This document shows positions 1 to 7,690 of a stretch of DNA of 11,571 nt, piece after piece. The stretch is from Xanthobacteraceae bacterium (lineage in GTDB: Bacteria > Pseudomonadota > Alphaproteobacteria > Rhizobiales > Xanthobacteraceae). The notes under the pieces were generated by a model, which did no database searches, was not told the origin of the DNA, and saw nothing but the letters and a program-made list of their open reading frames with translations. The position numbers and the translations under genes were made by a program. Every line of letters starts with the position of its first letter. The stretch's first letter is position 1. The stretch spans positions 1 through 11,571 of the forward strand of contig JASHWN010000263.1 in assembly GCA_030044035.1 (NCBI GenBank), read 5' to 3'.

Positions 1-654
1 GATGCCGTGGCGCAGCATCGCGCCGATCGCCTCGGCGAACACGACTTCCTCGCCGACGCCGGGCGCGGTGACCTCCACGATCGCGCGACACGCCGCCTCG
101 GCGGCGCTTGCCGCGTAGCGGACCTGGGCCAGCTCCTCCTCGCTCTTGACCAGCATCAGATGGCTGAATTCTTCGGAGATGTCGGTCCACCGCGCCTTGG
201 GCAGCGCCGCCGTGAGCTCATTCCAGAAATTGGCCGGGATCGCGCCGTAGATTTCGGTTGGCGCCTGCGAGCTGAGGCCGACCACGCCAAGGCTTGCTTC
301 GGCGAGGCGCTTTTCGCGGATGACGTCAGCGACGCCATTGCCGCTCGTCGCGACACGATAATCATCGACCCAAAGTGTGGCGCCGCGTTCTTGTGACCAG
401 CGGGCGCGCATCACGCGCAGATAGGCCCAGGTGATGACGACCGGAGCGCCGTCGTACGGAAAGATCACGCAGCCTTCGTTGTAATCGTCGCTGACATAGG
501 TCTCGTACATCTCGCGGGCGCGGAAGCCGGCGACGAGGAGACCTTCCAAGCCGCGTTCGCGCATCAAATCCCGGATCCGCGTCCAGCGCCGATCGCGTTC
601 CGCAACCGACAGGACCGGCGGCTTCATCGGCCGATAAGTCGTGGAGCTTGTCAT
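1..654 (-). CDS. M24-family (creatinase / Xaa-Pro peptidase-like) enzyme, 3' end outside window
   Basis: The frame is open from the ATG at 654 to the left edge, giving 218 residues and no stop, so the C-terminal part is missing. Residues about 20-155 have the alternating helix/strand pattern of the creatinase N-terminal domain (RWTRIRDLMRERGLEGLLV, then a V-I-F-P strand). Residues 169-195 (VKSEEELAQVRYAA and on) match the linker that opens the M24 pita-bread catalytic domain. The metal-binding Asp, Asp, His, Glu, Glu residues would lie beyond the window, so activity cannot be judged. Family members are cytosolic metalloenzymes that hydrolyse Xaa-Pro bonds or C-N bonds in small molecules such as creatine or ectoine. 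An AAAGGG motif lies six bases upstream of the start. The gene begins 20 bases after the MFS stop and is probably co-transcribed with it, so a small-molecule hydrolase in a catabolic route is more likely than a general peptidase (inference). Confidence 0.82.
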   Translation of the reverse strand, partial: MTSSTTYRPMKPPVLSVAERDRRWTRIRDLMRERGLEGLLVAGFRAREMYETYVSDDYNEGCVIFPYDGAPVVITWAYLRVMRARWSQERGATLWVDDYRVATSGNGVADVIREKRLAEASLGVVGLSSQAPTEIYGAIPANFWNELTAALPKARWTDISEEFSHLMLVKSEEELAQVRYAASAAEAACRAIVEVTAPGVGEEVVFAEAIGAMLRHGI

Positions 655-674
655 GCTGGCCCTTTAAGCAGAAT

Positions 675-1913
675 TCATCCTGACCTTGCCGGCTGGGCTG
701 CATGCTTGACCGCTGGAAACTCATATTTACCGAGACCAAGCAGCAGCACGCAGGTCAGCGCCAGGGCGACCTCGTAGCCGATGAGCACTTGCGAATAGGA
801 ATGGAAACGGTCGAAGGCTCGGCCGCTGAGCGCCGGACCGAGACCGGTGCCGATGTTGAACAGCATGAACATGAGGCCGTAAATCTTGCCATAGGCTTTC
901 AGGCCGAAATAACGGCTGATGAAAAACGCCATCAGATCGATCTCCGCGCCGATGCCGGCGCCGCACAGTGCCGAGCCGATCAGCGGCACGGGGTAAGGCA
1001 ACGCGCTAAGCAGCAGCGCAATGCCGGCTATCGGCAGAATGAAAAAGCAGACCGCAACATAGGGTCCCCAGAAGCGATCGAGGCACCAGCCGCAGATGAT
1101 GCGCCCGATGATAATGGCGAGACCCGCCACGGACAGCGCCCCGGTGGCGACTTGCAGCGGAATGCCGCGATCGGTGAGCAGCGCCACGATGTGAACGATG
1201 GTGCCGTTGATCGCCATCACGCCGAGAAAAAACGCCATCGACAACAGCCAGAAATTCCGACTCTTGAGCGCGGCGGAGGCATCTATGCCGGGCAATGCGG
1301 AGGTCGCGGCAGCGCGGCCCGAGGCTGACGCCCACGGCGGATCGCGCACGAAGATGACAACGGGAATCCAGGCCAGCACCACGACGGCGAGCCCTAAGCC
1401 AAAATAAGCATCACGCCAGCCGAAGCGGCCGATCAAAAATGCCGCGAACTGCGGCATGAGCGCAACGCCGAGGCCGACGCCGGCCGTCGCCAGGCCCAGC
1501 GCGATGCCGCGATGGTTGTCGAACCAGTGCGAGATCACCGCGGCATAGGGGATTGGCGTCTGCACTCCGCTGATGAAGCCGGCGATGCAGAAGATCGCAT
1601 AGATGAGGAACACCGGTTCGGCTTGCATGAAGCCGAAACTGGCGACCGCAAGCGCGAACAGGAGCACGCCCGGAACCATGACGCGCCGCGTGCCGAAGCG
1701 GTCGATCAGCCAGCCGACAATCGGGCACGACAACGCGACGAACCAGGCACTGATTCCCAGACCGCTCGATAGAGCGCCGCGACTGATGCCGAGATCTTCG
1801 GTGACCGGCTTGAGGAAGACACCGAACGTGAAAATGAGGATCGCGCCGGCGCCGACCAACAGCCCGCAGGCGCATGCGGCCACGATCCACCAGCGGTTGG
1901 CAAAGAATCCCAT
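675..1913 (-). CDS. MFS transporter, oxalate/formate-antiporter (OFA)-like
   Basis: A 412-residue protein, normal length for a 12-helix major facilitator carrier. The N-terminus (MGFFANRWWIVAACACGLL) starts directly with the first helix. The MFS signature loop between helices 2 and 3 is intact at residues 67-76 (GWLIDRFGTR), and a weaker second copy (CGWCLDRFWGP) opens the C-terminal half. The first helix pair, with FTFGVFLKPVTEDLGISRG, resembles the OFA/monocarboxylate branch, which moves small organic anions across the inner membrane. The substrate cannot be assigned. A GGGGGA Shine-Dalgarno run lies six bases upstream of the ATG, supporting this start. It is the first gene of a minus-strand pair with the M24 enzyme and diverges from the Rieske oxygenase across 130 bases, a layout common for uptake plus catabolism genes under shared control. 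Confidence 0.88.
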   Translation of the reverse strand: MGFFANRWWIVAACACGLLVGAGAILIFTFGVFLKPVTEDLGISRGALSSGLGISAWFVALSCPIVGWLIDRFGTRRVMVPGVLLFALAVASFGFMQAEPVFLIYAIFCIAGFISGVQTPIPYAAVISHWFDNHRGIALGLATAGVGLGVALMPQFAAFLIGRFGWRDAYFGLGLAVVVLAWIPVVIFVRDPPWASASGRAAATSALPGIDASAALKSRNFWLLSMAFFLGVMAINGTIVHIVALLTDRGIPLQVATGALSVAGLAIIIGRIICGWCLDRFWGPYVAVCFFILPIAGIALLLSALPYPVPLIGSALCGAGIGAEIDLMAFFISRYFGLKAYGKIYGLMFMLFNIGTGLGPALSGRAFDRFHSYSQVLIGYEVALALTCVLLLGLGKYEFPAVKHAAQPARSG

Positions 1914-2043
1914 GGCATTTCCCCCGTGCGGCGCCCGGCCGAGTGAAGCTTCAGCACTTACGAGGCAGCGCGCAACGATGGGGCAAAGTGCTATATTGGC
2001 GCAACAGATTTTTGCTGAGAGTCCCCCTTAAGGAGTACCAGCA
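1914..2043. promoter_or_regulatory. Divergent intergenic region, MFS carrier / Rieske oxygenase
   Basis: These 130 bases separate two divergent genes and must hold both promoters. A TATATT at 1992-1997 could be a -10 element for the Rieske gene, but no matching -35 lies 16-18 bases upstream, so an activator-dependent promoter is possible. A clear Shine-Dalgarno AAGGAG at 2030-2035 lies eight bases before the Rieske ATG. No convincing operator palindrome was found by eye, and no regulator gene lies in the window. Confidence 0.45.
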
Positions 2044-3231
2044 ATGACGCTCACGGAATCGCGTGCGTCGCCGCGCGCGCTTGGTTCGCAAGAGCCGGTT
2101 GAAATCGACATCGCCAGCACGCGTCCGGGAACACCCGGCGGCATATTCATGCGCCAGTTCTGGCATGCGGTCTGCCGCAGCCAGGACTTGCCGGCGGGGC
2201 ATGCCAAGCCCATTCGCATCATGAGCGAGGATTACGCCATTTATCGCGGGCAATCCGGCGCGCCGCAGGTCGTCGCCTACCACTGCCCGCATCGCGGCGC
2301 GCCGCTGCACCTCGGCTGGGTCGAGGACGATGCGATCCGCTGTGTCTACCACGGTTGGAAGTTCGATCTTTCGGGGCAGTGCGTTCATCAACCCGCCGAG
2401 GAAGCGGGTTTCGCCCGCAAGGTGAGTTTAAGGACATTTCCCACCCGCGAATATCTCGATCTGGTGTTCGCTTATTTCGGCCAAGGCGAGCCGCCGCCGT
2501 TCCCGCATTTTCCGCATCGCCAGAGCGAAGGCTTGATTCAGGTCTGGAACGCCGAGCAGGTGCCCTGCAATTATCTGCAAAGTTTCGAGAACAGCATGGA
2601 CGAGGTCCATGTGGCCTTTGCCCATCAGCCCGGCGGCTCGCACGCCAAACTCTCCGCTGATCTGCCGATCATCACGGCAGAGGAAACCGACTGGGGCATG
2701 CTGCGCTTCGGCACGCGCCGCACCGGCAAGGTGCGCCACACGCTGCACTACGCCCCGAACATCACGCGCGTCATCGTGCCGCCGCTCGCCGGCATGGACG
2801 GCGTCGGCGGCTGGTCGGAAATCTATTTCAGCTTCACGCCTATCGATGACGAAAATCATTTGTGGCTGATCACGAGCCACGTCGAAGCCACCGGCAAGGA
2901 CGCCGAGGCTTATCGGGCCAAGCGCGCCGAATACGACCGCAAAGTCGCGGCGGCTCCGCCGGTCATGGACGTGGTGCGCGATATCTGGTCCGGCAAAGTC
3001 CGCTTCGCCGACGTCAGCCATCCCGATCTCGCCGTGGTGCAGGACATTGCCGTGCAGGCCGGCCAGGGCCGCATCGAAGACCGCGCCAGCGAACGGCTCG
3101 GCCGCTCCGATGCCGGCATTATTGCCTGGCGCAAGATTCTGGCGCGCGAACTGCGCGCCATTGCCGAAGGCCGCCCGCCCAAAAAATGGCAGACGCCTCC
3201 AGCCGAGGTGGCGCCGACCCTGGGATTTTAG
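2044..3231 (+). CDS. Rieske [2Fe-2S] aromatic ring-hydroxylating oxygenase, alpha subunit
   Basis: A 395-residue oxygenase with both expected metal sites. The Rieske cluster ligands are Cys81, His83, Cys100 and His103 (CPHRGAPL, 16 residues after His83, CVYHGWKFD). The mononuclear iron motif is N-S-M-D-E-V-H-x4-H at residues 183-194 with His189 and His194; Asp186 is the usual bridge between Rieske and iron centres. Asp334 (VVQD), just before the QGRIEDRASERLGRSD segment, is the probable third iron ligand. That C-terminal pattern matches the phthalate 4,5-dioxygenase/LigX group rather than the naphthalene group. The enzyme should be cytosolic and hydroxylate, demethylate or dihydroxylate an aromatic or N-heteroaromatic substrate. 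It needs a reductase, which the window lacks. The AAGGAG eight bases upstream fixes the start. The molybdenum-hydroxylase subunit follows after 166 bases. Confidence 0.9.
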   Translation: MTLTESRASPRALGSQEPVEIDIASTRPGTPGGIFMRQFWHAVCRSQDLPAGHAKPIRIMSEDYAIYRGQSGAPQVVAYHCPHRGAPLHLGWVEDDAIRCVYHGWKFDLSGQCVHQPAEEAGFARKVSLRTFPTREYLDLVFAYFGQGEPPPFPHFPHRQSEGLIQVWNAEQVPCNYLQSFENSMDEVHVAFAHQPGGSHAKLSADLPIITAEETDWGMLRFGTRRTGKVRHTLHYAPNITRVIVPPLAGMDGVGGWSEIYFSFTPIDDENHLWLITSHVEATGKDAEAYRAKRAEYDRKVAAAPPVMDVVRDIWSGKVRFADVSHPDLAVVQDIAVQAGQGRIEDRASERLGRSDAGIIAWRKILARELRAIAEGRPPKKWQTPPAEVAPTLGF

Positions 3232-3329
3232 CGGAGCGGAATCGCGTAGCGCCGCCACACTGAGTCAAAAAGTCGCTATGCTGCCGCCATGCCGCTCTCC
3301 CCTCCCCGCACGGCGAGCCGCGCAAGCTT

Positions 3330-3357
3330 TTGGGCTTTCCGCAACATCCGTTACTAT
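3330..3357 (+). promoter_or_regulatory. Possible promoter before the CoxL-like gene
   Basis: TTGGGC (3330-3335) and TACTAT (3352-3357) are spaced by 16 bases and lie about 40 bases before the CoxL-like start. The gap between the two plus-strand genes is 166 bases, long enough for the second gene to have its own promoter. The match is modest and was found by eye; read-through from the Rieske gene is equally possible. Confidence 0.25.
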
Positions 3358-3385
3358 CGCGAGCGGCGCAACGGACGCATACACC

Positions 3386-3391
3386 AAAGGA
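3386..3391 (+). promoter_or_regulatory. Ribosome binding site deciding the CoxL-like start
   Basis: AAAGGA lies six bases before the ATG at 3398. The reading frame is open far upstream, into the Rieske gene, and offers another ATG at 3278, but that one has no Shine-Dalgarno. The protein beginning at 3398 (MTWVGRAIRRLEDPALVTGRG) starts exactly where the family's conserved N-terminus starts. Confidence 0.65.
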
Positions 3392-3397
3392 TCGGGC

Positions 3398-5716
3398 ATG
3401 ACGTGGGTCGGCCGCGCCATCCGCCGGCTCGAGGACCCCGCTTTGGTCACCGGCCGCGGCCGCTTCACGGGGGATTTGCCGGCGGCGCATTGGGTGCGCT
3501 TCGCGCGCAGCCCGGTGGCGTCGGGCCGCATCATGTCGATCGACGCGCCGCCCGGCGCGCTCGTCGTTCGCGCCGAAGACCTCGTCGGCGTGCGGCCGCT
3601 CCGGCCGATGCTGCGCAAGTTCAATTATCTGCCAATCGAGCAGCCGTTGCTCGCCAAGGACGTGGTGCGCTTTGTCGGCGAACCGATAGTGGCAGCCGTC
3701 GCGCGCTCGGCGGCCGAAGCTGAAGACCTCGCCGACCGCATCGCGGTCGAAATCGCAGACGCGCCGGTCGTGGTGGATGCGCAGCACGCGCTACGGCTTG
3801 ATGCGCCGCTCGTCCATGGTGAGTGCGCGAGCAATGTGATCGTCGAGGCCAAAATCGAGACGCCTGATTTTGCTGCCGCGCGCGCACGGGCGCACCGCAC
3901 CGTCGCCGTCGCTCTGCGCTCGCACCGGCAAAACGCGACGCCGCTCGAACCGCGAGCGGCGCACGCGGCCTACGATCCTGCATCCGGCCGCGTCACGCTC
4001 ACCTGCACGACGCAGATGCCGCATCTGCACCGCACCGCGATCGCGGACCTTTTGGGCTTTGCCGAATCCGATTTGCGCGTGGTGGCACCCGACGTCGGCG
4101 GCGGCTTTGGCCAGAAAATGTCGCTACCGCCGGAATATGTGGTCGTCGTGTGGCTGGCGCGGCGGCTGCGCAGCACGGTGGCGTGGTGCGAGGATCGCCG
4201 CGAGAATCTGATCGCCGGCTTTCACAGTCGCGATCAGCACGTCAGTCTCGACGGCGCGTTCGACGCGGACGGCAGACTTCTCGCGCTATCGACCGACATC
4301 GTCGCCAATATCGGCGCCTATTCGTGCTTTCCCACGACGTGCGGCGTCGAGCCGCTGATGGCGGCGGCCGAAATGCCCGGCCCTTACGACGTGCGCGCCT
4401 ATGCGTGCACCGCGCGCGGCGTCGCCACGCACACCTGCCCGATGGCGCCTTATCGCGGCGTGGCGCGGCCGGTCATCACGCTTGCCATCGAGCGCTTGAT
4501 GGACAAGGCGGCGGCCGCGTTCGGCTTGAGCCCGGTCGAGATTCGGCAGCGCAATCTGATCGCCCGCTTCCCGTACACCTCCGCCACCGGGCTTACCTTC
4601 GACGAAGGCAGCTACCGCGAGACGCTGGAAAAAGCTGCGGCCGGCATCGATCTCTCGGCATTCCGCGAGCGCCAAAAAGAGGCGCGCCGGCGCGGTGCCT
4701 ATCTCGGCATCGGCTTCGCGGCGTTCTCCGAGCGCACCGGCTACGGCAGCCCGGCCTTCGCGGCGCGTGGCATGGAGATCACACCGGGCTGGGAAAGCGT
4801 GGAATTGGTCATGGACCCTTCAGGCGGCGTTGGGGCACGTATCGGCGCGAGCCCGCACGGCCAGGGTTTGCGCACTACGCTTGCGCAAATCATCGCCGAT
4901 CAGGTCGGCGTAGCGCCGAGCGATGTGCGCGTGCTGCACGGCGACACCGACCGCACCCCCTATGGCTGGGGCACGTTCGCCAGCCGCTCGCTGGTCATCG
5001 CCGGCGGCGCGTGTTTGCTGGCGTCGCGCAAAATCCGCGAAAAACTTTTGCGCATCGCGAGCGAGGCGCTCGAGGCCTCGCCCGACGACATCGTGCTGGA
5101 AGCCGGCGCGGCGAAGGTCTCAGGCACCGACCGCGCCGTGCCGATCGCGACGCTGGCGCGCGCCGCCTATCATCAGTCGTTTCGGTTCAAGGACAGCGAT
5201 CCGGGCCTGCGCGCCACGGCCGATTACGATCCAGAGGGCACCTTCTCCAATGCCTGCCACGTCGCCGTCGTTGCGGTCGATGTCGAGACCGGCCGCGTCG
5301 CGCTGCAACAATACGTCGTCGTCGAAGATGCCGGCCGCATCATCAATCCGATGATCGCCGACGGCCAGGTGCATGGCGGGGTGGCGCAAGGCATCGGCAA
5401 CGCGCTGCTGGAGGAAATCGTCTACGACCGCGATGGCAATATCCAAACCGCCACGCTCGCCGACTACACGCCACCGACCGCGCGGGAGATTCCGCAGCTC
5501 GAGCTCTTTCATATCGAAACGCCGACCAATGCCTCCATCACCGGCGCCAAAGGTTTGGGCGAAGGCGGCACCATCGGCGCACCCGCCGCGGTGCTCAACG
5601 CCGTCAACGACGCGCTCTCTGTATTCGGCGTCGCCATCGACGAAGTGCCGGCAACGCCGCAACGCATCCGGGCGGCACTTCGTGCCGCGCAGGGGTCAGT
5701 GATCAGTGATCGGTAA
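3398..5716 (+). CDS. Molybdopterin-binding large subunit, xanthine dehydrogenase / CoxL family
   Basis: A 772-residue protein, normal length for the separate large subunit of molybdenum hydroxylases. The N-terminus (RRLEDPALVTGRGRFTGDL) is the usual start of the a/b hammerhead domain, followed by the two molybdopterin-binding domains. Visible motifs are GGGFGQK at 234-240 (usual form GGGFGGK), APYRGVARP at 350-358 (form II CoxL proteins have AYRGAGR), HGQG at 487-490 and KGLGEGG with the presumed catalytic Glu722. It lacks the AYxCSFR loop of true CO dehydrogenase, so it is more likely an aldehyde or N-heterocycle hydroxylase. These enzymes insert a water-derived oxygen next to a ring nitrogen or at an aldehyde and pass electrons to FeS and FAD subunits, neither of which is encoded nearby. 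The last codons and TAA lie inside a heptamer-repeat hairpin. It is probably co-regulated with the Rieske oxygenase. Confidence 0.88.
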   Translation: MTWVGRAIRRLEDPALVTGRGRFTGDLPAAHWVRFARSPVASGRIMSIDAPPGALVVRAEDLVGVRPLRPMLRKFNYLPIEQPLLAKDVVRFVGEPIVAAVARSAAEAEDLADRIAVEIADAPVVVDAQHALRLDAPLVHGECASNVIVEAKIETPDFAAARARAHRTVAVALRSHRQNATPLEPRAAHAAYDPASGRVTLTCTTQMPHLHRTAIADLLGFAESDLRVVAPDVGGGFGQKMSLPPEYVVVVWLARRLRSTVAWCEDRRENLIAGFHSRDQHVSLDGAFDADGRLLALSTDIVANIGAYSCFPTTCGVEPLMAAAEMPGPYDVRAYACTARGVATHTCPMAPYRGVARPVITLAIERLMDKAAAAFGLSPVEIRQRNLIARFPYTSATGLTFDEGSYRETLEKAAAGIDLSAFRERQKEARRRGAYLGIGFAAFSERTGYGSPAFAARGMEITPGWESVELVMDPSGGVGARIGASPHGQGLRTTLAQIIADQVGVAPSDVRVLHGDTDRTPYGWGTFASRSLVIAGGACLLASRKIREKLLRIASEALEASPDDIVLEAGAAKVSGTDRAVPIATLARAAYHQSFRFKDSDPGLRATADYDPEGTFSNACHVAVVAVDVETGRVALQQYVVVEDAGRIINPMIADGQVHGGVAQGIGNALLEEIVYDRDGNIQTATLADYTPPTAREIPQLELFHIETPTNASITGAKGLGEGGTIGAPAAVLNAVNDALSVFGVAIDEVPATPQRIRAALRAAQGSVISDR

Positions 5717-5763
5717 TCAGAAGGAACGTCACTTGATTACTGATTACTGACATCTGATCCCTG
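5696..5763. repeat. Inverted repeat made of heptamers; possible convergent terminator or dispersed repeat
   Basis: The left arm (5696-5720) is TCAGTGA twice, then TCGGTAA and TCAG. The right arm (5734-5763) is TGATTAC twice, then TGACATC, TGATCCC and TG. Aligning 5720-5696 with 5733-5757 gives 22 of 25 paired positions in plus-strand RNA, three of them G-U, around a 12-base loop. The G-U pairs become A-C mismatches in the other strand's RNA, so the fold is better in the CoxL-like transcript. The repeat includes that gene's stop (5714-5716) and ends at the base before the opposite gene's stop (5764-5766). No T-run follows either arm, so it is not a classical intrinsic terminator. It may act as a terminator or mRNA stabiliser, or be a copy of a dispersed palindromic element. 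Confidence 0.7.
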
Positions 5764-6420
5764 TCACGCCGGCCGCTCGCGCGCCGAGACGATGGCGAGC
5801 CACAGGTAAACGCCGAGCAAGGCGATCTCGGTCAGCACCACGAACGCGCTGCCGCCGTAGACGTTCGGGAAAAACAGCTCGACCATCGCCATGGAGACCA
5901 CGGAGGTCAGCCACACCACCGCGCCCCACGGTGCGGCGAGCCACAGTCCAACCGCGGCGACGAGATCGATCACCGCAAAGAACACCGTTACCGAGCGCCA
6001 GGCCATCGACTGCATCTCGAACGTCTGATTGGCCGGGGCGCCGATGCTGCAGATCTGCGCCCAATGGTAGAGGCCTTTGACCAGCGACACCGCGGCCATG
6101 ACGCGCAGGAACAGCACCAGATATTCGGTCCAGCTGCCGCTGACCGGCGCCTTCACGCGCACCGGTTCGATCAGATCGGCCGGCCGGGTGCCGCGGATCG
6201 TGATGCGGCCGGGCGCTCGGCTGGTCGTTTGGATTGCCGCTTGGGCGGACCGCCGAGCCGTCGCTGGGGCGGCGATCGGGGTCGGCGTTGCGGCAGTCGC
6301 CGCGGCCCGCGGGGACGCCGCCGCTTGGGTTCTGCCTTGAGGCGTCGCCTGCGGCTTGCCTCGAGGCGTGCCTTGGGGCGTGCCTTGGGGCGTGCCTTGG
6401 CGCCGCGGTTGATCGCTCAT
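5764..6420 (-). CDS. Four-helix membrane protein, DUF6163-like
   Basis: A 218-residue protein from the ATG at 6420. Residues 1-95 are a low-complexity, basic, Pro/Ala/Thr-rich tail containing TPQG-type repeats and are probably disordered. Residues about 99-122, 142-162, 164-184 and 191-212 form four membrane segments (LVLFLRV, SVTVFFAVIDLVAAVGLWL, GAVVWLTSVV, FVVLTEIALLGVYLWLA). I associate this C-terminal half from memory with the alphaproteobacterial DUF6163 family found beside hemB; its function is not known. A longer reading frame begins at a TTG at 6483, but that TTG is the first part of a good -35 element (TTGACG), so the shorter start MSDQPRRQ is preferred; an ATG at 6435 is also possible. 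No strong Shine-Dalgarno precedes any of them. It diverges from hemB and converges on the CoxL-like gene. Confidence 0.72.
   Translation of the reverse strand: MSDQPRRQGTPQGTPQGTPRGKPQATPQGRTQAAASPRAAATAATPTPIAAPATARRSAQAAIQTTSRAPGRITIRGTRPADLIEPVRVKAPVSGSWTEYLVLFLRVMAAVSLVKGLYHWAQICSIGAPANQTFEMQSMAWRSVTVFFAVIDLVAAVGLWLAAPWGAVVWLTSVVSMAMVELFFPNVYGGSAFVVLTEIALLGVYLWLAIVSARERPA
6366..6401 (-). repeat. 12-base tandem repeat, three units, inside the DUF6163-like gene
   Basis: The plus-strand unit GCGTGCCTTGGG occurs at 6366-6377 and 6378-6389, and with one change at 6390-6401. On the coding strand it encodes a four-residue Gln-Gly-Thr-Pro type repeat near the protein's N-terminus. Less perfect copies continue toward 6340. 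The unit is a multiple of three, so changes in copy number would alter length without a frameshift. Confidence 0.85.
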
Positions 6421-6454
6421 GCTGTTCCAGCCCATTCGCCCCAAGGAGAAACCA

Positions 6455-6483
6455 GCGATAGAGACAGCCCCGAATTCCGTCAA
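6455..6483 (-). promoter_or_regulatory. Candidate sigma-70-type promoter for the DUF6163-like gene
   Basis: Read on the minus strand, TTGACG (6483-6478) is followed after 17 bases by TATCGC (6460-6455). Transcription would begin near 6448, leaving a leader of about 28 bases before the ATG at 6420. The -35 is strong and the -10 partial. It lies back to back with the candidate hemB promoter. Confidence 0.45.
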
Positions 6484-6500
6484 CGCTGTGGCGGGCTCGG

Positions 6501-6529
6501 TTGCGAGGGGCTAAAAGGGGCGGGATAAG
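6501..6529 (+). promoter_or_regulatory. Candidate promoter of hemB
   Basis: TTGCGA (6501-6506) and GATAAG (6524-6529) are 17 bases apart, about 25 bases before the hemB ATG, which has ACGGAG at 6539-6544 as its ribosome binding site. The two divergent -35 boxes are only 17 bases apart, so the two promoters could compete or share a regulator. I saw no Irr/ICE-like or Fur-like box here. Confidence 0.4.
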
Positions 6530-6538
6530 CCCACTTAG

Positions 6539-7651
<1,113 letters not shown>

Positions 7652-7690
7652 CCGTCCCCGCCTGCGATCGAACCACGAGGCGGACGTGTA

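Noticed and set aside
1994..2015. Sigma-54-like promoter (TTGGCGC ... TTTGCT) before the Rieske gene
   Set aside because: The GG and GC elements are about 14 bases apart instead of the required 10.
2428..3258. Minus-strand open frame (276 codons) opposite the Rieske oxygenase
   Set aside because: The plus strand has all Rieske and iron ligands in place; the antisense translation shows no family features.
3047..3397. In-frame extension of the CoxL-like protein upstream of 3398, including a twin-arginine-like stretch (ARRAAQAFGL) from the ATG at 3278
   Set aside because: Much of it overlaps the Rieske gene. The ATG at 3278 has no ribosome binding site, and the segment after the arginines is not hydrophobic enough for a Tat signal. 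The conserved family N-terminus begins at 3398 behind AAAGGA.
3398..5716. Assignment as the large subunit of aerobic CO dehydrogenase
   Set aside because: The diagnostic AYxCSFR loop is absent and no coxM or coxS gene is adjacent.
6421..6483. TTG start at 6483 giving a 239-residue form of the DUF6163-like protein
   Set aside because: The TTG is part of a TTGACG -35 box with a suitable -10 17 bases away, and no Shine-Dalgarno precedes it.
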